A stretch of 29,242 nt of DNA from the NCBI GenBank assembly GCA_025936205.1, contig JAICTU010000039.1, forward strand, positions 1 through 29,242. Reading direction: 5' to 3'. Shown in pieces: positions 10,477-18,825 of the stretch; the stretch's first letter is position 1; the number at the start of each line of letters is the position of its first letter. The DNA comes from Polyangiaceae bacterium (lineage in GTDB: Bacteria; Myxococcota; Polyangia; Polyangiales; Polyangiaceae). The notes under the pieces were generated by a model that had not been told where the DNA came from, did no database searches, and saw only the letters and a program-made list of their open reading frames with translations. The position numbers and the translations under genes were made by a program.

Positions 10477-12030
10477 TCAGCCGGAGAGGCCGCATGCGTC
10501 GAGCAACGCGTTCGAAAACGTCCGACGGCCCTGGGCGGTTCTGAGAAACGCGCGCCGCGCTTGCAACCAACGCTCGATCCGTGGCGCGCCATAGCCCCGC
10601 GCGAGATTGGCGGCCGTGAACGGGCCCTGCTGACCCCAATGATAGGTCGCCGGAATCTGCGCGGCCTCCAGAGCAGCGAAAATCTGCCGGTGTCCAGAGG
10701 CCGCCGTTGCTGAATCGATGCCGGGTATCTCCAGCGTACAGGTGGTCGGCGAGTGGCAGGTGAAGGCCAGCGTCGCGCTCGAGGAGCGTACGTAGCGGAG
10801 CGCTACCGGCGCGCCGAATACGTGCGCGTCCGTCACGCGAAAGATGGCGTCGAGCGTATCGCCGACGCGAGCCAGCGGTACGCCGATCTCCAGGCTGGTG
10901 CCGCCGTTCGAGGGCAGAGTATCGTCGAAGATCTGCCCCGGCAGCGCGTGGCGCAGTGGCAGGGGCGTGGGCCGGAAGGAGCCCTCGAGCTGACCTTGTA
11001 GCAAGCCGGGCACCAGTGCCGGCAGCGCGTCCGACAGAGTGCTGATGAGGTTGACGAGATCCGGGCTGCGCATCGTGGCGCCTTCGCCGACGGACAGCAC
11101 GGGCAATGGCTCGTTCGCGCCGAGCGTCTTCTTGTAGTACGCGCGAACGAAGGCGCCGCCTTCACCTGCGCCGCGGCGATACGGATTCACGACCACCTCG
11201 AAGTGAAACGGACGGTCGTGCCTCGGCAGGTCGAGCCCGGTGGTGTCCAGCGTCTGAGCGGCGTGCGCGACGGCCGGGTAGTCATACCGGCGCACGAACT
11301 TTTCCAGCACGAAGACAGGTTCGGCCTCGAACAGCACGGCGTGGATCAGCCCGAAGCTGCCGAAGCCGACGACCGCAGCGTTGAACAGCTCGTCGTCACG
11401 CAGAGGCACGGCATTGCCGAGCCAGGCGGCAAACGCCGGCGTCGTCACCGGATCGGAGGCCCGCTGTACCCAGTAGTGGCGCCCCCCTTCCCCGACGATG
11501 TGCAGCCCCAGGATGAAGTCAGCGATCGAGCCCGCGTCGTGCGCGGACCCGTGCGTGCCCGTGGACATCGCCCCCACGATCGTCTGCCCATTGCTCGCTC
11601 CCTGCGTGGGCAGCGCCAGCCTGCGCTGTTCGAGGTGCGCGTCGAGCGTGCGGATCTGCGCGCCGCATTGCGCCAGCACGAGCCGGTCGCGGCGCGCGGC
11701 GTGTGCCGGCTCCACCATCGGGGCGGAGAATCCCAGGCTCCACTCCGAAAGCGCCGAGGTGTCCACCAGGAAGTCGTCGACGTAAGCAACGGAAGACAGC
11801 GACCAGCCCGAGCCGATCGCGCGCACGCGCCGGCCCTCGGACTCCGCTTGCTGCACGATGGAGCAGAGACCTGCGAGGCCTGGCTCGAACCACTTGTGCG
11901 CTCCGGGCGCCGCCGCCGTCCAGCGATTGCGCGGCTTGAACAACGTGCGCACGGAGCCACCTACTGACGAGGTGCGATGCCAATTTTGCCAGGAGGCGTG
12001 CTGCGTGGTCTCGATCACGGGTGTCGGCAT
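10477..12030 (-). CDS. FAD-linked oxidase (VAO/aldonolactone-oxidase-like family)
   Basis: A 517-residue flavoenzyme of the vanillyl-alcohol-oxidase fold. The FAD-binding N-terminal half shows A71IGSGWSLS (about 71-79) and the pyrophosphate-loop motif MSTGTHGS (155-162), both characteristic of PCMH-type FAD domains; the second matches the THGS segment of sugar-lactone and alditol oxidases. The C-terminal part contains YHWGQQGPF, placed like the HWxK region of aldonolactone oxidases. The substrate cannot be read from the sequence; a sugar acid lactone, polyol or sterol is possible. No Tat or Sec signal is visible. The ATG at 12030 has AGGGAG 10 bases upstream. It follows the Bor-like lipoprotein gene, with a tandem repeat in the gap. 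Confidence 0.8.
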   Translation of the reverse strand: MPTPVIETTQHASWQNWHRTSSVGGSVRTLFKPRNRWTAAAPGAHKWFEPGLAGLCSIVQQAESEGRRVRAIGSGWSLSSVAYVDDFLVDTSALSEWSLGFSAPMVEPAHAARRDRLVLAQCGAQIRTLDAHLEQRRLALPTQGASNGQTIVGAMSTGTHGSAHDAGSIADFILGLHIVGEGGRHYWVQRASDPVTTPAFAAWLGNAVPLRDDELFNAAVVGFGSFGLIHAVLFEAEPVFVLEKFVRRYDYPAVAHAAQTLDTTGLDLPRHDRPFHFEVVVNPYRRGAGEGGAFVRAYYKKTLGANEPLPVLSVGEGATMRSPDLVNLISTLSDALPALVPGLLQGQLEGSFRPTPLPLRHALPGQIFDDTLPSNGGTSLEIGVPLARVGDTLDAIFRVTDAHVFGAPVALRYVRSSSATLAFTCHSPTTCTLEIPGIDSATAASGHRQIFAALEAAQIPATYHWGQQGPFTAANLARGYGAPRIERWLQARRAFLRTAQGRRTFSNALLDACGLSG

Positions 12031-12063
12031 GAACCATCTGCTCCCTGAACGCTCGAGAAGGAC

Positions 12064-12120
12064 TCACGGCCGCGAAGGTCACGGCCGCGAAGGTCACGGC
12101 CGCGAAGGTCACGGCCCCGA
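12064..12120. repeat. 15-bp tandem repeat, 3.8 copies, carrying repeated stop codons
   Basis: The unit TCACGGCCGCGAAGG is exact at 12064-12078, 12079-12093 and 12094-12108, and a fourth copy (one change, truncated) runs to 12120. On the minus strand each unit contains TGA in the frame of the Bor-like gene, so that gene's stop (12109-12111) is the first of four in-frame stops. The array fills the gap before the oxidase start. Confidence 0.85.
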
Positions 12121-12567
12121 ATGCGGCCCGGTATCCGTCGCACACCAGGCGCTCACGCGCATCGGCACCACGATGCCGAGCGTCACGATGGTCAACAGCA
12201 CGCTCGCGGCCGTGTACGAAACCTCGACCTGTCCGAGCCCGTGATCACAATACGGAATTTGCTCCGTGCAATGCCCCTCGGCGTCCTGCGCCTGGCAGCG
12301 CATCGGGCTCCACTCGTCCGCATGCCCTCCCCACCAGGATGACCAGCGCACCTCCTCATGAGGGCGATTCTCGATGGCCACGCGCTGGTAGTCCAGTCCC
12401 GGACCGCGCCCGCGATAGGTGTACGAATAACACCCGGAAAGCTCGAGTGTCAGCGTGCAAAGGGCAACGCGCCGCGCCAGCCGCTGCGCAGCGCCGAGCC
12501 ACGCCCCGCGGATGGCTCCCCCCAGTCCTTCGAACCCCGACTGCTTCGGTATCAACGACATCACCAT
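12109..12567 (-). CDS. Bor-like lipoprotein
   Basis: Likely 152 residues from the ATG at 12567; the ATG at 12561 is equally possible and no good ribosome-binding site distinguishes them. The signal region ends in LELSGC, a good lipobox with Cys46 as the lipidation site. The C-terminal half matches the layout of the phage lambda Bor / Iss serum-resistance family: Trp-rich WSSWWGG, then a Cys, then GLGQVEVSYTAASVLLTIVTLGIVVPMRVSAWCA, where the last ~30 residues correspond to Bor's NG...(I/L)T.GIYTP...V.CA pattern. Such proteins sit on the outer membrane; in enterobacteria they protect against complement, but here a general surface role is more likely. Unlike Bor it has an extra insert with two Cys (CQAQDAEGHC). 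No sign of a prophage nearby. Confidence 0.65.
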   Translation of the reverse strand: MVMSLIPKQSGFEGLGGAIRGAWLGAAQRLARRVALCTLTLELSGCYSYTYRGRGPGLDYQRVAIENRPHEEVRWSSWWGGHADEWSPMRCQAQDAEGHCTEQIPYCDHGLGQVEVSYTAASVLLTIVTLGIVVPMRVSAWCATDTGPHSGP

Positions 12568-12760
12568 CGAATAGGACGCGATCGGGCGGCTCCTGTCGCA
12601 CTCGAAGCGCGGCCACCACAGCTCGAACGGCCTCTGGGAGCCCGGGACTGCGCACGGACGCCGTCGCTTTCGGTGTGGGTAAAGGCGCGCATCAGGGATC
12701 GAGGGCTCCGCTACCGGCAAAGACTCAGAGTGATCCCGGCGCGTCCCGCGCGACTCGGAC

Positions 12761-13165
12761 TCAGCCCTTGGCCTTCAGCGCATCGCGAATCTCGGTCAGC
12801 AGCACCACTTCTTGCGATGGAGGCGGCGGTGCGGCGGGGGCCTCGGCCTTCTTGCGCTGGAGCATGCTCAACATGCGAATGATCGTGAAGATCGAGATGG
12901 AGATGATCAGAAAGTCGAAGATGGTCTGGATGAAGGCGCCATAGTTCCAGGTCACCTCGGGCGAGGTCTCGGTCTTGTGACGCAGCATCAGCTTCATGTC
13001 CTTGAAGTCAACGCCACCGATCAGCATCCCCAGGAACGGCGTGATGATGTCACCGACCAGCGAGGTCACAATCTTGCCGAAGGCGGTTCCGATCACGACG
13101 CCGACGGCCATGTCGACGACGTTACCCTTCATGGCGAACGCTTTGAAGTCTGACAGAATGCTCAT
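12761..13165 (-). CDS. mscL: Large-conductance mechanosensitive channel MscL
   Basis: A 134-residue inner-membrane channel that opens under high membrane tension to release solutes after osmotic downshock. The family signature is clear: MSILSDFKAFAMKGNVVDMAVGVVIGTAFGKIV at the start gives the amphipathic N-helix and TM1 (15-45, with Gly-rich pore-lining face); TM2 is at about 76-101 (AFIQTIFDFLIISISIFTII); a Pro-rich linker and C-terminal helix (EVVLLTEIRDALKAKG) follow. Length equals the family norm (E. coli 136). The ATG at 13165 has AGGAG 5 bases upstream and overlaps the stop of the upstream MscS-type gene (ATGA), so translation is probably coupled. Confidence 0.97.
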   Translation of the reverse strand: MSILSDFKAFAMKGNVVDMAVGVVIGTAFGKIVTSLVGDIITPFLGMLIGGVDFKDMKLMLRHKTETSPEVTWNYGAFIQTIFDFLIISISIFTIIRMLSMLQRKKAEAPAAPPPPSQEVVLLTEIRDALKAKG

Positions 13166-14334
13166 GGGTCTCCTGATGGGTGTTGGAGGGTTCGTCCCTC
13201 GTGGCCCGGTTGCAGATGCACCGTCCGAGTGGGAAACGCGAATGCGCTGCCCGCGGCCTCGACGACCTGTAGAAAGCCCAGCAAGAGCTCCTGGCGGAGC
13301 AGCTGGAACTCGTTCCAATCCGTGGTGGCGAAGTACGCCTGCACGTCGACGTTCAGGCTCGATTCGCCCAGCCCGACGAAGCGCACTGTCCCGCTGCCGG
13401 GCACGAGCTTGGGCTGCTCGCGCAGCGCCGCTTCCAGGCCCGCCAGGATGGTGCGCATCTGCTCGGCTCGCGTGCCGTAGATGAGCCGGATCGACGTGCC
13501 GAAGAACAGGCGGTCGCGCACCGCCAGCGACTCGATCTGCATGTCTGCGAGCTTGCCGTTGGGGATCGTGACCAGCGTGCGGTCTTGCGTGCGAATGCGC
13601 GTGGAGCGTAGGCCCACCACCTCGACCGTGCCGACGAGCTCGCCGACGCGCACCGTATCGCCTTGCAAGAAAGGCTGATCAGCACCGATCGAGAAAGCTC
13701 CGAACAGGTTCTCCAGCGTCTTCTGCGCGCCGAGCGCCACCGCGACTCCGCCGATACCGAGGCCGGCGATCAAGCTCGTGACCGCATAACCGAGCTCGGA
13801 GAGCAGCGCTACGACGGCCAGCACCACCACGAACACCTTGCCGACCTTGGAGGCCAGCGGCAGCAGTGAGCGCGAGTGCGACCGCCCCCAGCTGGAGGCG
13901 CCCACCACGTGCTGCGCGACGTCGATGCCGCGCGAGAGCGCCCAGTAGAACGCGATCAACCCCGTCGCGCGCAGGCCCACCTGCACCGCGGCACGCGCGT
14001 GGTCGGTGAGGCGCAACCAGGGCAGCCCGAGTCCAAACAGCAGCGCCGCCCAGCCGAGCAACAGGGGGCCGCTGACACGGCGCAGGCGCGCTTCGCCGAT
14101 CTTGGGGTCGCTCTGCTGCGAGGTGTTGAGCTTCAGCACGCGCGCGAGCACGGCGCGCGTCACGCCGCTGAGCGGGATCGCGAGAGCCAGCGCCAGCGCG
14201 GCCAGCGCCGGCAAGCCCAACCATTGCCACCAGGACAGCTGCTGCGGACCGAGCTCACGCAGGCTGGGAGGCATATGTTCGAGCAACCAATCCTGCGCCT
14301 GGAGTGCCGGGTCTCCCCGCAGAAACAGTTGCAT
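13162..14334 (-). CDS. Small-conductance mechanosensitive channel, MscS family
   Basis: A 390-residue member of the MscS superfamily with more membrane segments than E. coli MscS. Segments lie at about 36-58, 90-107, 120-137 and 168-186, followed by the pore helix SLIAGLGIGGVAVALGAQKTLENLFGAFSI (about 188-217), the hallmark Gly/Ala-rich TM3. The cytosolic beta domain follows (QPFLQGDTVRVGELVGTVEVVGLRSTRIRTQDRTLVTIPNGKLADMQIESL), then the alpha/beta domain. About five membrane helices place it nearer YnaI-type proteins. It should gate at lower tension than MscL. The ATG at 14334 has GAGGGG at a longish distance. Its stop overlaps the mscL start, and the transglycosylase gene lies 89 bases upstream, so the group may be one operon for turgor and wall control. 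Confidence 0.93.
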   Translation of the reverse strand: MQLFLRGDPALQAQDWLLEHMPPSLRELGPQQLSWWQWLGLPALAALALALAIPLSGVTRAVLARVLKLNTSQQSDPKIGEARLRRVSGPLLLGWAALLFGLGLPWLRLTDHARAAVQVGLRATGLIAFYWALSRGIDVAQHVVGASSWGRSHSRSLLPLASKVGKVFVVVLAVVALLSELGYAVTSLIAGLGIGGVAVALGAQKTLENLFGAFSIGADQPFLQGDTVRVGELVGTVEVVGLRSTRIRTQDRTLVTIPNGKLADMQIESLAVRDRLFFGTSIRLIYGTRAEQMRTILAGLEAALREQPKLVPGSGTVRFVGLGESSLNVDVQAYFATTDWNEFQLLRQELLLGFLQVVEAAGSAFAFPTRTVHLQPGHEGRTLQHPSGDP

Positions 14335-14423
14335 GCGATTCGCCCCTCGCGCGGCGCACTATCGGCAAAACCCCGCGTGGAGACAATCGCTTTTCGAGGC
14401 CAGCGGCCTCGGCCCACGCTCGC

Positions 14424-17012
14424 TCAGTTCTGCGTGTTGGGGCTCAGCCGGCGCGGCAGCCGGAGCGGATCGTTGGCAGCGGAGGGATCGCTCGGCTGAT
14501 AGTAGAGGAAGGCGTACGCACCCCGGCTCGCCAACACTCGCTTGGTGTAACGCCGTGTTTCCCGGTACGGAATCAACTCCACCCAGAGGTCGAAATCAGC
14601 GCTCGGCAAGTCCTTGGCCCAGCGCTTGGGCTTACCGGGACCGGCGTTGTAGCCAGGAATCACCAGCAGCGGATCGCCCGGGAAATAGCTCTGGTAGTTG
14701 GCGAGGACGCGAATGCCGACCGCAATGTTCACGCGTGGCGTCGTCAGGGCTCTGCGATCGTAAGGCAGCCCCAGCTCCTTGCCGAAGCGGCGCGCCGTGG
14801 GGCTGATCACCTGCATCAAGCCGTAAGCGTTGGCGGGGCTCACCGCTTCCGGATCGAATGCCGACTCTTCGCGCATGACGGCGTAGATCAGCGCCGGGTC
14901 GACGCCCTGGCGCGCTGACTCCTCGGTCACGGCCTGGATATGAGGCCGCGGGAACGCGAGCTCCCAGGCTTGCTTCCAGGGCCCCACCGGCCAGCGCTCG
15001 AGCCAGTCGTGCAATTGCCAGCGCGGCAGCGCGTGCGAGAGCCGGGCGGAACCCGCTCGGGCGTACAGGAGCGCCACGCCCCACAGCACCGAGGGCGAAG
15101 TACTGGAACTGAGCGCATTGATCAGCTCCAGCTCGCGGCGGGCACCGTCGAGGTCGCTCTGCCGAAACAGCTCCAGCGCACGCAAGAAACCGGGCTGATC
15201 AAACTCGGGCCGATGCTCGATCTTGAAGGGCGGCGCGTTTCCGCCTTGCAGCACGCCGTCGAGCGCACGCTTGGCGCGCGCCGGATCCTGCTCGGCCAGG
15301 CGCGAGTAGGCGTGCAACATGTAATAGGAGAGCGGCAGCTCCGCGATGATGCGCTCGTATTCGACGAGCCCCTGCTCGACTTCGCCCGTCTCCACCAGGG
15401 CTCGCGCCTGAAAGTAGCGCTCGCGCCCGGAGGTGTCGGGGCCACGCCCCGCGTCGTCACTGGTGAGCGCGACGCTGCGCGCCAGAACCCTGCGCGCTTC
15501 GGCCCAGTTGCCCTTCTCCATGTAGTCGAGCGCCAGCAGGAACAGCCCTTCCGACACCATATCGCCGGAGGGATAGTCGTTGGGCATGCTGTCCAGCAGC
15601 GCCACGGAGCGCGCTTCGGCGCCCAGCTCCTGCTGGGCCTGCGCGCGGTACAGGCGCGCGTCGTCCGCCAGCCGATGGCGCGGGGCTTCGCGCTCGAGGC
15701 GGGCCAGGATCTTGTCGCAGTCGGCGTAGCGGTCGTCCTGGAACGCAGACTTGCCCGCGAGATACAGCGCCGAGACGCGCAGATCGTCGCTCTTGCAGCG
15801 GTCGATGATCTCGTTCAGACGGCCCTCGGCGCGCGTGCGCTGCTTGAGCTCGAGCAACGCCTTGGCCTGGATCAATCGCGCCTGGCAGGCGATGGGGCCA
15901 AACGCGGCGTCGCCCAGCTCGGAGAGCATCGCTTCCACCACGGCATTGGTCTCCTCCGGGCGCCCCGCGCTGCCGAACGCCTCCGCTCGCTCCAGTTGCT
16001 CCTTCGGGGCGAGCTGGCGCTCGCGAGCCTGCAGCGCCTCCGGTAGCGCATCGAGCAAACGCCGCTCGAGCGAGCTCGCGTCGTTGCGCAACGACGTGCG
16101 GGGCGCATCGACGATCAGGGAGCGCACCAGCCGCAGCGCAGCGAGCACATCCTCGCTCGTGGGCGGCGGCACCAGCGGCAAGGCCGGCGCAGCAAGGCCG
16201 CCGGCAGCCGGGGCGCTGGGGGCGGGCATGGCCGCTGGCTCGCTGGCGGGTATAGCGACGACATTCCCGGTCAGCACGCGCGCAGCCGTCGTCGTCCCCG
16301 CGTCGCTCGCGGGCGGCGTCTCACCCGTCACCAGGTTCACCAGCAACTCCGCCACGCGGAATGCCTGCGCCGACCAGCTCAGCGGCTTGCGCTGCTGCTC
16401 GCGGAACACGCGCAAGCGCTCGAGGCATTCGCTCGCGGCACCACGGCGGCAGGCGATCTCGGCGAGCAGACCGCGCGCCGAGGCGTAGGTGCCGGAGTTG
16501 GCTGGCACACTGGCGAGCGCACGCTCGGCTCCGTCCCAGTCGGCCAGGCCGAGCAGCGAGCGCCCGAGTCCGAGCGCTGCGTAGTCCGCGAGGGGCCAGG
16601 CGCTCTGGGTGGCGCGCTCATAAGCACGCGTGGCTCCGAGCAGGTCGCTGGACTTCTCGCGCAGCGTGCCGAGCAACAGATACCAGCGCGGCTCGTCGAG
16701 CACGCTCAGCTCCGAGCTCTGAATGTGCGCCTCGACCAGACCTGCGCAGCTCGCGTAGTCCTCGGCCTCGAACGCCTGCAGCGCCGAGCTGAGCGCTGGT
16801 TGCGAGAGCAGCGGCACGAAGCTCGACAAGTCCTCGGCTGCGGCGAGCGTGGCCTCGCCTGCAGGCGTGAGCAAGCCCGTGGGCGGCGCGGGCGCGGCGG
16901 GCACACTGGCCGTGCTCTGCCGGTTGGACAAGCTCGAGGAGCAACCCTGCGTGCCGACGCCGCAAGCGGCGGCGGCGCTGAGCAACACGGCGGCGATCCA
17001 ACACGTCCTCAT
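14424..17012 (-). CDS. Slt-type soluble lytic murein transglycosylase, lipoprotein with superhelical N-domain
   Basis: An 862-residue protein that should cleave the MurNAc-GlcNAc bond with formation of 1,6-anhydro ends. The N-terminus is a lipoprotein signal (WIAAVLLSAAAAC; a second Cys in GTQGC is an alternative). Residues ~60-690 are many helical TPR-like repeats (ALQAFEAEDYASCAGLVEAHI..., ALGLGRSLLGLADWDGAERAL..., LARLEREAPRHRLADDARLYRAQAQQELG), with an Ala/Pro-rich insert near 235-265, like the doughnut domain of Slt70. The catalytic SLT domain starts near 693: YAVMREESAFDP (catalytic Glu about 716), AYGLMQVISPTA and VIPGYNAGPGK are the standard motifs. It is larger than E. coli Slt70 (about 645). 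Start ATG 17012 has GGAG upstream and overlaps the previous stop (ATGA). Confidence 0.92.
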   Translation of the reverse strand: MRTCWIAAVLLSAAAACGVGTQGCSSSLSNRQSTASVPAAPAPPTGLLTPAGEATLAAAEDLSSFVPLLSQPALSSALQAFEAEDYASCAGLVEAHIQSSELSVLDEPRWYLLLGTLREKSSDLLGATRAYERATQSAWPLADYAALGLGRSLLGLADWDGAERALASVPANSGTYASARGLLAEIACRRGAASECLERLRVFREQQRKPLSWSAQAFRVAELLVNLVTGETPPASDAGTTTAARVLTGNVVAIPASEPAAMPAPSAPAAGGLAAPALPLVPPPTSEDVLAALRLVRSLIVDAPRTSLRNDASSLERRLLDALPEALQARERQLAPKEQLERAEAFGSAGRPEETNAVVEAMLSELGDAAFGPIACQARLIQAKALLELKQRTRAEGRLNEIIDRCKSDDLRVSALYLAGKSAFQDDRYADCDKILARLEREAPRHRLADDARLYRAQAQQELGAEARSVALLDSMPNDYPSGDMVSEGLFLLALDYMEKGNWAEARRVLARSVALTSDDAGRGPDTSGRERYFQARALVETGEVEQGLVEYERIIAELPLSYYMLHAYSRLAEQDPARAKRALDGVLQGGNAPPFKIEHRPEFDQPGFLRALELFRQSDLDGARRELELINALSSSTSPSVLWGVALLYARAGSARLSHALPRWQLHDWLERWPVGPWKQAWELAFPRPHIQAVTEESARQGVDPALIYAVMREESAFDPEAVSPANAYGLMQVISPTARRFGKELGLPYDRRALTTPRVNIAVGIRVLANYQSYFPGDPLLVIPGYNAGPGKPKRWAKDLPSADFDLWVELIPYRETRRYTKRVLASRGAYAFLYYQPSDPSAANDPLRLPRRLSPNTQN

Positions 17013-17500
17013 GCGCCGCTCCGCTCGCTGAAGCGCCTGACGGCGGCTTCGTCCAGGGCTTCTTGCTGCGCTTGTTCCGCGCGCTGCTGGGCCTGGCGCG
17101 CTTGCTGACCCAGGCGCTGCTCCACGACTTGCAGCTCGGCATGGGCACGTTCCAGGGCGCGCCGCGCCTGCTCCTGATCGCGCTGGGCCGAGCGGCGTTG
17201 CGCCGTGGCGCGCTGCACGTCTCCCGAGAGCTGCTCGAGCGTGCGCCGCTCGGCGCGCTCCCAGGCGAGCAGGCGCTGGCCTTCGGCGGCGGTGATGCCC
17301 TGCGTCCCGAGGCGCTCTTGCTCCGAACGGCGCGCGGCCTCGCTCGAGCTGGAGCGCGCCAGCAGCAGCTCTCGGGCTTTCCGCTCCGTCAGCTCAGCCT
17401 GCTTCTCCGACGCAATCCGCGCCGCGAGGCGCGCTTGCTCGCCCTCGCGCGCACGCTCGCGCAGGTCCTTCAACGTCTCCAGTGGGGACGAGCGCTTCAC
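17009..17500 (-). CDS. Coiled-coil protein (FliJ/YscO-like in composition only)
   Basis: A 163-residue protein made almost wholly of long charged helices: LKDLRERAREGEQARLAARIASEKQAELTERKARELL, then GDVQRATAQRRSAQRDQEQARRALERAHAELQVVEQRLGQQARQAQQRAEQAQQEALDEA. Arg/Glu/Gln/Ala heptads run from about 10 to 150, with a short break at GTQGITAAEGQ. No signal peptide. This composition is seen in FliJ and YscO export chaperones, but also in many unrelated coiled coils, and no export-apparatus gene is in the window, so that assignment is not made. The start is GTG 17500 with only a weak ribosome-binding site. Its stop overlaps the transglycosylase start, so the two proteins are made together and may act together. 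Confidence 0.75.
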   Translation of the reverse strand: MKRSSPLETLKDLRERAREGEQARLAARIASEKQAELTERKARELLLARSSSSEAARRSEQERLGTQGITAAEGQRLLAWERAERRTLEQLSGDVQRATAQRRSAQRDQEQARRALERAHAELQVVEQRLGQQARQAQQRAEQAQQEALDEAAVRRFSERSGA

Positions 17501-17628
17501 TCGCCAAGAGTAACCGAAAAGTCCCGGCGGGACGACTTCTCGGCGGCCCCTGGGTCAACCGCTACCCGCGGGTTCGCCCCGCCTCCGCATCTGTACCGCA
17601 GCGGGGCCCCCAAGCGAGCGAAAATGGC

Positions 17629-18825
17629 TCAGAAATCGCCGCTCCAGAACAGCCAGGGTCCCGAACCAGCCCAGCCCGCGGACAGCCGGTTCTGGACGCT
17701 GCCCGCCGGAGCCTCGTCGGGCTCGTCCGCGCCGCCGCCGAGCAGACCGTAGAGCAGCGTGGCCACGCCGGTCACGCCAGCGACGGCGAAGCTCGCGAGC
17801 GCGTAGCGTTGCTGATGGTCGTGGGTCTTTGAGGCGCTCAGCAGCGGCGCGCACTCAGGCTGGCTGGGGCAGTTGTAGCCGGGCTTGTCCAGCACCTTGT
17901 TGATACGCGTGACCTTGTCGGCGTTGGCGTCCGCCGCGATGGTGAAGGTCACGCCGGCGGCCACGGCGGCCGCGGTCACGACCCCGCCGGTCAAGATCAG
18001 CCAGCCATTGGGACCCGCCGGCTCCTCGGGCTCGATCGGCGGTGCCAGGGCGACATGCTGTGGCGGCGCCTGCGGCACCGGCGCGAGCACGACCACCAGG
18101 TGCTTCGCCTCGCCGGCGTGGGCGACGCGCGACTCTTCGTGCGCGACAAAGCCGGCCTTCGTCACCCGCACCTGGTACTCGCCCGGCGCGACGTACCACA
18201 AGAAGGGCAGCGGCGAGGGGCCGAGGTCCACGCCATCGATGGTGATCTCCGCGCCCTCTTGCCGGACCTCGATGCTGACTCGCTCCAGGTGAGCCTCCGC
18301 CTTCTTGAGGCTGTCCAGCATGCGCGCGCGATCCTCGGCGCTGCCTTCGTCCGTCGTGTGCAGCACGCGCGCCAGCCGCCGGGCACCGTCGAGGTAGTGG
18401 CCGCTGTAGATCTCGGCCAGGCCCAGGTTGCGGCGTACGACCGGCACCGACGGCTTGAGCGCGAACGTCTGCAGAAACGCGACGCGCGCCGCCTCGAAAT
18501 CGCGTCGATCGAAAGCGGCCAGGCCTTCCTTGAAGGTCGCGCTCGCCTTTTCGTCCATGACCGTCAGCGGCTCCTCCGCGCTGCTCGGCGTCCTGGCAGC
18601 GCTCGCGCTCTTCGACGCCCTCACGCTCCTGGCTGCGGTCGACGACCTCGAGCTTCCAGAGGCAGTCGAGGCTCTCGGGCTCGTGCTTCCGCTCTTCTCG
18701 CTCGCAGGCTTGCTGCTCTGCGCGTGAGCGCTGCTCGGCAGCGCGCACGCAACCAGTAGCGCCGCGCACAGGCGTCGCCACGGCTGCGAACCCGCGCAGC
18801 CAAACCCGCCCCGCCTGCTCCTCAC
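17629..18825 (-). CDS. Secreted TPR/PEGA-domain protein with two C-terminal membrane segments
   Basis: A 398-residue protein. Signal peptide 1-36 (RRLCAALLVACALPSSAHA). A Ser/Ala-rich linker (37-85) follows, then TPR-like helices (about 93-180, ATFKEGLAAFDRRDFEAARVAFLQTFALKPSVPVVRRNLGLAEIYSG...). A PEGA-type beta domain comes next (184-248: VSIEVRQEGAEITIDGVDLGPSPLPFLWYVAPGEYQVRVTKAGFVAHEE). Two hydrophobic segments lie at 275-297 and 341-363. This arrangement is common in myxobacteria, where such proteins are thought to be anchored in the envelope and to bind surface structures. The start is GTG 18825, in a GTGA overlap with the upstream stop. It follows the Ala/Pro-rich and FHA genes. Specific function unknown. 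Confidence 0.85.
   Translation of the reverse strand: MRSRRGGFGCAGSQPWRRLCAALLVACALPSSAHAQSSKPASEKSGSTSPRASTASGSSRSSTAARSVRASKSASAARTPSSAEEPLTVMDEKASATFKEGLAAFDRRDFEAARVAFLQTFALKPSVPVVRRNLGLAEIYSGHYLDGARRLARVLHTTDEGSAEDRARMLDSLKKAEAHLERVSIEVRQEGAEITIDGVDLGPSPLPFLWYVAPGEYQVRVTKAGFVAHEESRVAHAGEAKHLVVVLAPVPQAPPQHVALAPPIEPEEPAGPNGWLILTGGVVTAAAVAAGVTFTIAADANADKVTRINKVLDKPGYNCPSQPECAPLLSASKTHDHQQRYALASFAVAGVTGVATLLYGLLGGGADEPDEAPAGSVQNRLSAGWAGSGPWLFWSGDF

Noticed and set aside
12064..12120. CRISPR-like repeats
   Set aside because: The 15-bp units are directly tandem with no spacers and no cas genes nearby.
12109..12720. Longer form of the Bor-like protein beginning at a TTG at 12720
   Set aside because: The extra 51 residues are Arg/Pro-rich noise and would put the lipobox about 97 residues from the start; the ATG pair at 12567/12561 is more plausible.
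17009..17500. Type III secretion YscO/FliJ component
   Set aside because: Only the coiled-coil composition fits; no other export-apparatus gene is present.
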